NCBI GenBank assembly: GCA_005502805.1
Contig: SCMY01000004.1
Coordinates: 124,001 to 188,000, forward strand
Direction: 5' to 3'
Length of the DNA stretch: 64,000 nt
From: Rhizobiales bacterium 2SD
Lineage (GTDB): Bacteria; Pseudomonadota; Alphaproteobacteria; Rhizobiales; Beijerinckiaceae
The notes beneath the pieces are model-generated. The model made no database searches. It was not told where the DNA came from and saw only the letters and a program-made list of their open reading frames with translations. This document shows, in pieces, positions 57,379-64,000 of the stretch. Position 1 is the first letter of the stretch. Every line of letters begins with the position of its first letter. The translations under genes were made by a program, and so were the position numbers.

Positions 57379-60300
57379 ATGAACCTCGCGACGTGGCTCA
57401 GGATCGCAGCCATTCTGGTCGGCGCCCTCGCGCTGACGCTGCTGATCTGGTTCGGCGGCCCCTTCGTCGCCTTCGGCGAGGTGCGCCCGTTCGAATCGTT
57501 CTGGGTCCGGCTGCCGATCGCGCTCGTCCTGATGCTCGGCGCGCTCGGCTGGATCGCCTGGATCGTGATCAAGCGCCGCAAGGCCGTCGCCGCGCTCTCC
57601 GAGGCGATGGCCAAGGAGGAAGAGAAGACCGGTGACGGCGCGGCGCTCTCCGCCGCCATGCGCGATGCCTTGGCAACGCTGCGACGGACACGGGGCAAGG
57701 ATGGCGGCGATTATCTCTACGACCTGCCCTGGTACGTCATCATCGGCCCGCCCGGCGCCGGCAAGACCACGGCTCTCGTCAATTCCGGGCTGAAATTCCC
57801 GCTTGCCCGCGGCGGCCAGACGCCGGCCGCGGTCGCCGGCGCCGGCGGCACCCGCTATTGCGACTGGTGGTTCGCCGAGGATGCGGTGCTGATCGACACC
57901 GCCGGCCGCTACACGACGCAGGACACCGACACGAGAGCCGAGCGGACGAGCTGGCTTTCCTTCCTCGACCTGCTCAAGGCGAACCGGCCGCGCCAGCCGA
58001 TCAACGGCGTCATCGTCGCGATCAGCGTCGAGGACCTGCTGACCTCCTCGCAGGAGGAGGTCATCGCCCATGCCGACGCCATCCGCGCCCGCCTGCTCGA
58101 GCTCAACGAGCGGCTCAAGGTCGATTTCCCGGTCTATGCGGTCTTCACCAAGGCCGACCTGATCGCCGGCTTCAACGAGTTCTTCGCTGCGCTGTCGGAG
58201 CCGCAGCGGCGCATGGTCTGGGGCCACACCTTCCAGACGGTCGACAAGACCCGCAACATGATCGGCGACGTGCCGCCGGAATTCGACGCGCTGATCGAGC
58301 GTCTGAACGAGCGGCTCTCCGACCGGTTGCAGGACGAGCACAACCCGACCTCGCGCGCCAAGCTCTTCGGCCTGCCGAGCCAGATGGCGACGCTGAAGCC
58401 GGTCATCATCGACTTCCTCGGCCGCGTCTTCGAGCCGACCCGTTACCAGTCGAGCGCGACCTTGCGCGGCTTCTACTTCACCTCGGGCACGCAGGAAGGC
58501 ACGCCGATCGACCAGCTGATCGGCGCGCTCTCGCGCAATTTCGGCAGCGCCCACGCCGATTCCGGCACCTATTCCGGCCGCGGCAAGAGCTTCTTCCTGA
58601 CCGACCTGATCCAGAAGGTGATCATCGGCGAATCCGGCTGGGTCTCGACCGATCTGCGCGCTGCGCGCCGCTCGACGCTGCTACGCATCGCCGGCTTCAG
58701 CGCGGTCGCGCTGGTCTCGCTGGCGCTCGGCGGCATGTGGTGGACGAGCTATGCCCGCAACAGCGACCTGATCAACCAGACCAATTACGGCCTCGCCGAT
58801 TATCGCGGCAGCCCCGAGGCCACCGCGCTCCAGGAGACCACTCTTTCCGACCGCAATTTCAGCCGCATCCTGCCGCTGCTGCATAAGCTGCGCCACATGC
58901 CGGCCGGCTACGCCACCAAGGACGAGCCGACGCCGGTCGCCGCCACCTTCGGGCTCAGCCAGCGCGAGCGCATGCAATCGGCAACGCAGGAAAGCTACCA
59001 TCAGGCGCTGGAGCGGCTGCTGCGCTCGCGCATCATCTTCCGGCTGGAGGAACAGCTCGAGGCCAACGTCAACAATCCGGGCTTCATCTACGAGGCGCTC
59101 AAGGTCTATCTGATGGTCGGCGGCCGCGCGCCGCTGGACCGCGACCTCGTGCTCGCCTGGATGCGGCAGGACTGGGCCGAGAACCTCTTCCCCGGCGCCG
59201 CCAACGCCAAGGGCCGCGAGGCGCTGGAGGAACATCTCGTCGCGCTGCTCGATCTCGACGACGGAGCTGAGCCGGTGGTCAAGCTCAACCAGCCACTGAT
59301 CGAGAGCAGCCAGCGCACCTTGCGCCGGCTCAGCATCGCCGAGCGCGCCTATGAATTGCTGCGCACGCAAGGACGCAACGCCAGCCGCGACTGGGTCGCG
59401 GCGATCCGCGGCGGCTCCGATGCGCGGCTGGTGTTCGAGGGCGTCTCCGGCGAGGACCTCGACTCGATCCGCGTCCCCTATTTCTACACCTATGACGGCT
59501 TCCAGAGCGCCTTTGTCGACCGGCTCGGCGATATCGGCGAACGCATCGAGAAGGAGCGCTGGGTTCTCGGCGACAATGCCGACCAGGCCGCGATCACCTC
59601 GCAATATGCCAGCCTGTTCCAGGACCTGCTCAAGCTCTATGCCCGCGACTTCACCGCCTCCTGGCAGAAGGCTCTGCGCCGGCTGAAGTTGCGGCCCCTC
59701 AATGCCGACAAGCCGAAATACATCGCGCTCTCGGCGATCGCGGCACCGACCTCACCGTTCAAGCAACTGCTCGAATCGATCCGCGATGAGACGCAGCTGA
59801 CCAAGGAGCGGGCGGCGAAGCGGCCCGCGGCGGCGCAGGCCGCCGAGAAGATGGCGGGACAGGTCGCCGACAAGGCGGCCAAGACCCTGGAGGAGCGCGC
59901 CAACTATTCGCTGAGCCGCCTCGGCACCAGCCTGCCGCTGAGCGCTCCCGGCGTCGACCGCGTGCTCTCGGGCAGCGGCGGCGGCGAGGCGCTGGGCGCC
60001 AATATCGAGGCGCAGTTCAAGGCCTTCCACGTTCTGCTCGAGGGCGATGGCGGCAAGCGGCCGGTCGATCAGGCCTTGCAGATCTTCGCCGAGATCAACC
60101 AGAACCTCGCAATGGCCGCGACCACGCCCGCGCAGGCCGCGGCGGCCAATGCGGCGCTGGTGCCGCTGATCGCTTCGCTGCGCGGCAATTCCTCGCGCTA
60201 TCCGGCGCCGTTCGACGCGATGATCGTCGCGGCCGTCAACGATTTCGAGGGCGACGCGACCAGCGCCACCGTCTCGCAACTTCGCCAAGCGCTCGCCAGC

Positions 60301-61038
60301 GATGTTGCGCGCCAATGCGCGGACATCATCAGCAATCGCTATCCCTTCGTGAAGAACTCGAACCGCGAGGTTCCGCTCACAGCGTTCGCCAGCCTGTTCG
60401 CGCCCGGCGGCACCATGGACAAGTTCACGAAGGAACGGCTCGACCCCTATATCGACAAGTCCGGCCAGAACTGGAGCTGGCGTCAGGACAGCCGGGTCGC
60501 CCGCACGCTCTCGCCCACGACTTTGCGCGAGTTCCAGCGCGCCAGCGACATCCGCGAAGCCTTCTTCCCGACCGGCGGCAACCTGCCCAACTTCCAGATG
60601 GTCGTCGTGCCGACCACGATCTCCTCCGATGCCCAGAGCGGCAAGCTCGAGATCAACGGCTTCACCGTGACCAGCCAGCAGGGCGTCAACACGCCGACGC
60701 CGGTGATGTGGCCGGGCGCCGGTCTCAAGAAGACCTCGATCAACCTGCAGATCGGCGGCGCGGCGAACAACAACGCTGGCGGCATCTTCGGCGGCGGCTT
60801 CTTCTCGAACAGCCCGACGCCGGCTGCGCCCAGCGAGGTCAAGCTGTTTGAACGCGACGGCGATTGGTCATTCTTCCGTCTGCTCGATGCCGGCTCGGTG
60901 CTGCGCCAGGGCGACAACGTCGTCTTCACCCTCGCCGCCAGCGGCCGCCAGGTCGGCTATCAGTTCGGCGTCGGCTCGCTGAAGAACCCGCTGGTGCTGC
61001 CGGCATTGCGCGAAATCCGTTGTCCGACGGGGATTTGA
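57379..61038 (+). CDS. tssM: Type VI secretion membrane subunit TssM (IcmF)
   Basis: Large inner-membrane scaffold of 1219 residues. Two N-terminal helices (about residues 7-30 and 44-66) are followed by a cytoplasmic ATPase-like domain with Walker A GPPGAGKTTAL at 123-133 and a Walker B-like FAEDAVLIDTAGRY. A third helix lies near 435-455 (AGFSAVALVSLALGGMWW), then a long periplasmic region with the IcmF-related and DUF1215 parts. It forms the envelope-spanning channel with TssL; the outer-membrane TssJ is usually absent in alphaproteobacteria. It follows tssL by 31 bp and precedes tagF by 2 bp. Confidence 0.96.
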   Translation: MNLATWLRIAAILVGALALTLLIWFGGPFVAFGEVRPFESFWVRLPIALVLMLGALGWIAWIVIKRRKAVAALSEAMAKEEEKTGDGAALSAAMRDALATLRRTRGKDGGDYLYDLPWYVIIGPPGAGKTTALVNSGLKFPLARGGQTPAAVAGAGGTRYCDWWFAEDAVLIDTAGRYTTQDTDTRAERTSWLSFLDLLKANRPRQPINGVIVAISVEDLLTSSQEEVIAHADAIRARLLELNERLKVDFPVYAVFTKADLIAGFNEFFAALSEPQRRMVWGHTFQTVDKTRNMIGDVPPEFDALIERLNERLSDRLQDEHNPTSRAKLFGLPSQMATLKPVIIDFLGRVFEPTRYQSSATLRGFYFTSGTQEGTPIDQLIGALSRNFGSAHADSGTYSGRGKSFFLTDLIQKVIIGESGWVSTDLRAARRSTLLRIAGFSAVALVSLALGGMWWTSYARNSDLINQTNYGLADYRGSPEATALQETTLSDRNFSRILPLLHKLRHMPAGYATKDEPTPVAATFGLSQRERMQSATQESYHQALERLLRSRIIFRLEEQLEANVNNPGFIYEALKVYLMVGGRAPLDRDLVLAWMRQDWAENLFPGAANAKGREALEEHLVALLDLDDGAEPVVKLNQPLIESSQRTLRRLSIAERAYELLRTQGRNASRDWVAAIRGGSDARLVFEGVSGEDLDSIRVPYFYTYDGFQSAFVDRLGDIGERIEKERWVLGDNADQAAITSQYASLFQDLLKLYARDFTASWQKALRRLKLRPLNADKPKYIALSAIAAPTSPFKQLLESIRDETQLTKERAAKRPAAAQAAEKMAGQVADKAAKTLEERANYSLSRLGTSLPLSAPGVDRVLSGSGGGEALGANIEAQFKAFHVLLEGDGGKRPVDQALQIFAEINQNLAMAATTPAQAAAANAALVPLIASLRGNSSRYPAPFDAMIVAAVNDFEGDATSATVSQLRQALASDVARQCADIISNRYPFVKNSNREVPLTAFASLFAPGGTMDKFTKERLDPYIDKSGQNWSWRQDSRVARTLSPTTLREFQRASDIREAFFPTGGNLPNFQMVVVPTTISSDAQSGKLEINGFTVTSQQGVNTPTPVMWPGAGLKKTSINLQIGGAANNNAGGIFGGGFFSNSPTPAAPSEVKLFERDGDWSFFRLLDAGSVLRQGDNVVFTLAASGRQVGYQFGVGSLKNPLVLPALREIRCPTGI

Positions 61039-61040
61039 GC

Positions 61041-61745
61041 ATGAGTTGCGGACTGTTCGGGAAGCTGCCGGGCAAGCGGGACTTCATCGCGCTGAATGCG
61101 CCGACCTCCTTTCTCTCCGCCTATGAGCCCTGGCTCCAGGGCGGCCTCACGGCCAGCCGGGTCGAGCTTGGCGCGCGCTGGCAGGATGCCTTCCTCAACG
61201 CGCCGATCTGGCGCTTCTGGTTCGGCAGCGCCTTTTGCGGCACGACCGTCGCCGGTGCCTTCATGCCCTCGGTCGACGGCATCGGGCGCTATTTCCCGCT
61301 GACGGTCTTCGCCCTCGCCAGCCCTGGTGCCGCGATCCCGCCGCCGGAGCTCGATCCGCAGGACGCCTGGTTCGCGCAGGCCGAGGATTTCCTGCTGCGC
61401 GCGCTCGAGCCCGAGGCGAGCTTCGAAGCGGTGGCGCATGCATTGGGCGGGCTCGCCATGCCTAGTGACGGCCTCAAGGCAGCCCCGCCCGGCGACATGG
61501 TGCGGCTGTCCGACGGCACCATCGTGAGCGCACTCGATTCTTCTACCTTCCCCGCTCGGCTCTCGGCGCTGCGCGTCGAGGACCACACCCGCTCCTATGC
61601 CCATGCCAGCTATCTCTGGACCATCGGCGGCGATGATTTCGAACCTCTAGCCCTCGTCGGCCATGGCTTGCCAAGCCCCTATCTGTTCACAGGCCTGATG
61701 ACGGGGCGCTTCGACGCCTTCCTCGGTGCAGGATCAGCCGCATGA
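61041..61745 (+). CDS. tagF: Type VI secretion-associated protein TagF
   Basis: 234-residue protein (ImpM/DUF2094) that represses T6SS assembly after translation by sequestering Fha in other bacteria. Motifs: CGLFGKLPGKRDFIALNAPT at the N terminus, APIWRFWFGSAFCGTTVAGA and the SVDGIGRYFPLTVFA segment, all diagnostic. The start at 61041 follows tssM by 2 bp and its stop overlaps pppA by 4 bp (ATGA). In Agrobacterium TagF and PppA are fused; here they are separate but coupled genes. Confidence 0.94.
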   Translation: MSCGLFGKLPGKRDFIALNAPTSFLSAYEPWLQGGLTASRVELGARWQDAFLNAPIWRFWFGSAFCGTTVAGAFMPSVDGIGRYFPLTVFALASPGAAIPPPELDPQDAWFAQAEDFLLRALEPEASFEAVAHALGGLAMPSDGLKAAPPGDMVRLSDGTIVSALDSSTFPARLSALRVEDHTRSYAHASYLWTIGGDDFEPLALVGHGLPSPYLFTGLMTGRFDAFLGAGSAA

Positions 61746-62539
61746 ACGAGCTCCGCCCCGGCGCCGCCTTCGAGACGGGCGCAGTCAGCCATGCCGGGCG
61801 CGTGCGCAGCCATAATGAGGACAATCTGGTGGTTCGGCCCGAATACGGGCTCTGGGCCGTCGCCGACGGCATGGGCGGCCACCAGAACGGCGCCATGGCG
61901 AGCGCGACCGTGGCGGCGAGCCTCTCTACTATCGGCCCTGCAGCCTCGGCCGCCGAGCTGCTCGGCCGACTCGAACACAGCGTGATCGAGGCCAATGCGG
62001 AACTGCGTCGCAAGATCCAGGAGAACGATGGCGCCACCATGGGCGCGACGCTCGCCGTGTTGCTCGTTCACGGTCGTCATTTCGCCTGCGTCTGGTGCGG
62101 CGACAGTCGCATCTATCTCGTCCGAGGCGGGCGCATCACCCAGGTATCGCGCGACCATACCGAAGCCCAGGACATGATCGAGCGTGGGCTTCTCACCATC
62201 GAGGAGGCACGGACCTGGCCGCGGCGTCACGTCATCACCCGCGCCATCGGGGTGCATGACCGGCCCGAGCTCGAGATCGACAATGGCGAGCTCGAGGGCG
62301 GCGACGTCTTCGTGCTCTGCTCGGACGGGCTCACCGACCATGTCCGCGACGAGGAGATCCTGCAGGCCGTCGTCTCGGATGGCGCGCAGGCCGCAAGCGA
62401 CGCCCTCCTGGCGCTGACGCTGCAGCGCGGCGCCAGCGACAATGTCACAGTGATCGTGGTGCGCTATCATCACGGCGGCGGAAGCGAAAAGACGCGCTGG
62501 GTGCCGAACATGCGCCAGCGCAGGAGCGACGCGCCATGA
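61742..62539 (+). CDS. pppA: Type VI secretion PP2C-type protein phosphatase PppA
   Basis: 265-residue metal-dependent phosphatase that antagonises PpkA. Conserved PP2C motifs: AVSHAGRVRSHNEDNLVVRP with metal-binding Asp, GLWAVADGMGGHQNGAMAS, CVWCGDSRIYLVRGGR with TQVSRDHT, and FVLCSDGLTDHVRDEEI with the second metal Asp, then GASDNVTVIVVRY. All catalytic Asp residues are present. It overlaps ppkA by 4 bp, so kinase and phosphatase are translated in a coupled way. Confidence 0.96.
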   Translation: MNELRPGAAFETGAVSHAGRVRSHNEDNLVVRPEYGLWAVADGMGGHQNGAMASATVAASLSTIGPAASAAELLGRLEHSVIEANAELRRKIQENDGATMGATLAVLLVHGRHFACVWCGDSRIYLVRGGRITQVSRDHTEAQDMIERGLLTIEEARTWPRRHVITRAIGVHDRPELEIDNGELEGGDVFVLCSDGLTDHVRDEEILQAVVSDGAQAASDALLALTLQRGASDNVTVIVVRYHHGGGSEKTRWVPNMRQRRSDAP

Positions 62540-64000
62540 GCGATTCCGACCGCACCGTCTTCCTGCCGCGCACGGGTCTCGCGCCCGGCGTGCGGTTGAA
62601 CGGCATCTACGAGATCGAGCGCCTGATCGCGACCGGCGGCATGGGCGAGGTCTATCAGGGCCGCGCCATCCAGACCGGCGATGCCGTCGCGATCAAGATC
62701 GTGCGCTCCGACATGGCGCAGGACGCCAACGTCCTGACGCTGTTCCGCAACGAGGCGGCGGCGCTGCACAATCTCTACAACGAGGCGATCGTCCGCTACT
62801 ACGTCTTCACCGTCGACCCGGCGACGCAGGCGACCTACCTCGCCATGGAGTTCGTCGACGGCCAGTCGCTCTCCGACCGGCTGAAGCAGGGTCCGCTCCC
62901 CATCGAAGAGGTCGATCTGCTGCGCCGGCGCATCGCGTCCGGCCTCAATGCCGCCCATCTGCTCGGCATCACCCATCGCGACGTCTCGCCCGACAACATC
63001 ATCCTGCCCGGCGGCCAGGTCACCCGCGCCAAAATCATCGATTTCGGCATCGCCAAGTCGAAGCTGGCCGAAAAGACGGTGATCGGGTCCGGCTTCGCCG
63101 GCAAATATAACTACGTCTCGCCTGAGCAGCTCGGCCTCTACGGCGCCGAGGTCACCGGCAAGTCCGACATCTACAGCCTCGGCCTGGTGCTGGCCGAAGC
63201 GCTCGGCGGCCGCCCGCTCGACATGGGCGGCACGCAGATGCAGATCCTGGAGAAGCGTCGCCGCGTTCCCGATCTTTCGACCATCGACAAGCGCATCCGC
63301 CCGCTGCTGGCGCGCATGCTCGCGCCCGATCCGAAGGACCGCCCGGCCGACATGGCTGAGGTCGCCGCCTGGCAGCCCAAGGGCAGCGCCGGCTCCGGTA
63401 GCGGGAGTGGACGCAGCTTTCCCTGGCCGTTGGTCGCCGGCGTCGCTGCAATCGCGCTGCTTGCCGGCGGCGGGCTGGTCGCCTGGCAGATGCTGGGCGG
63501 GGCGGCTCCCAGACAGCAAGCAATGAATGCTCCGCCGCCTTCGCTGAGCGATAGTCGCCTGCCGGCGCCCTCGGGCACGGGATCGAGCTCTTCGCCGCCC
63601 GAGCTCACGCCTGCAAACCCGCTGCCGACAACACCTGCGCCCTCGCCGCAGCCCGCGAGCCAGAACGAGCCGCCAGTTCTCCAGCCACAGACGGCTCCGA
63701 CACAGGCTCCGCCCTCGCCGCAGCCGCCCACGCCTGCCCCGCCGGAGCTGAACCCGACTCCGACGCCGCCACCTAGTGCCCCGGCCTCGACGACTGGCCC
63801 AAAGCCGGCCCCGACCGCCCCGCTACCGCCGCCGGCCGTTGACCCGGAGCCGCGAACCGCCGCCGAGCGGACCGCGCGCTATGTCGTGGACTATGATGGC
63901 GGCGCCTGTTTCTTCCTGTGGCCGACGACGATCGCCGACAAGCGCGCAGCGGTCGAAGGTTTCGGCAGCACGGCCGAGCCCTTCGTCAGCTTCGACGCCG
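62536..64000 (+). CDS. ppkA: Type VI secretion serine/threonine kinase PpkA (runs off window)
   Basis: Membrane-anchored Hanks-type kinase; 488 codons are visible and the frame is open to the window end. The kinase domain covers about residues 24-275: glycine loop ATGGMGEVYQG, Lys54 in VAIK, catalytic HRDVSPDN (Asp149) and IIDFGIAKS (Asp169). The usual Lys after HRD-x is a Ser, as in many bacterial kinases. One membrane helix lies at about 297-316, then a proline-rich periplasmic linker and a conserved C-terminal domain (YVVDYDGGACFFLWPTTIA) cut off by the edge. The N terminus MSDSDRTVFLP resembles that of TssL. Confidence 0.95.
   Translation, partial: MSDSDRTVFLPRTGLAPGVRLNGIYEIERLIATGGMGEVYQGRAIQTGDAVAIKIVRSDMAQDANVLTLFRNEAAALHNLYNEAIVRYYVFTVDPATQATYLAMEFVDGQSLSDRLKQGPLPIEEVDLLRRRIASGLNAAHLLGITHRDVSPDNIILPGGQVTRAKIIDFGIAKSKLAEKTVIGSGFAGKYNYVSPEQLGLYGAEVTGKSDIYSLGLVLAEALGGRPLDMGGTQMQILEKRRRVPDLSTIDKRIRPLLARMLAPDPKDRPADMAEVAAWQPKGSAGSGSGSGRSFPWPLVAGVAAIALLAGGGLVAWQMLGGAAPRQQAMNAPPPSLSDSRLPAPSGTGSSSSPPELTPANPLPTTPAPSPQPASQNEPPVLQPQTAPTQAPPSPQPPTPAPPELNPTPTPPPSAPASTTGPKPAPTAPLPPPAVDPEPRTAAERTARYVVDYDGGACFFLWPTTIADKRAAVEGFGSTAEPFVSFDA

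Overview
This window is a GC-rich chromosomal segment from an alphaproteobacterium of the order Hyphomicrobiales. Gene content and order look most like Bosea or a close relative; that assignment is inferred from synteny and protein style, not from a database search. The backbone is a conserved housekeeping run: tpiA-ppiD-trpE, then trpG-trpD-trpC-moaC-moeA-lexA, comEC, gltX, gltA, then on the minus strand the envelope and translation block (reading right to left: rpsB-tsf-pyrH-frr-uppS-cdsA-dxr-rseP-bamA-lpxD-fabZ-lpxA-lpxI-lpxB), then dnaE. Accessory genes interrupt this backbone at four places: trpE/trpG (4.2-15.7 kb), gltA/lpxB (26.4-27.4 kb), pyrH/frr (39.6-40.0 kb) and rpsB/dnaE (43.1-48.4 kb).

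The trpE/trpG interval carries a TrpXYZ-like ABC transporter, a DUF1444 protein, a LysR/MFS/aldo-keto reductase group, a dispersed palindromic repeat, and an ECF42-type sigma factor locus (YCII protein, sigma factor with C-terminal extension, DUF899, small membrane protein, SRPBCC, DUF1579). Three start regions in that locus share an exact TGTCGG-N17-CGTCC element preceded by an A/T tract, which looks like the promoter of the local sigma factor.

Two LexA-type control regions with the same architecture are visible. One is in front of lexA. The other is in front of a 36-residue single-pass membrane protein upstream of dnaE, a candidate SOS-induced division inhibitor. A SoxR-type promoter with 19-bp spacing, followed by a hairpin that would mask the ribosome binding site, drives a frameshifted monooxygenase gene next to rpsB.

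The right end (53.3-64 kb) is part of a type VI secretion locus: tssK, tssL (with OmpA domain), tssM, tagF, pppA and the start of ppkA on the plus strand. Divergent from them are a very short PAAR-like protein and an unknown 259-residue protein. TssL and PpkA share an N-terminal SDRT motif that suggests a common phospho-threonine epitope. The tube, sheath, baseplate, ClpV, Fha and VgrG genes are not in the window and presumably lie to the right. No rRNA, tRNA, CRISPR array or insertion sequence was found.
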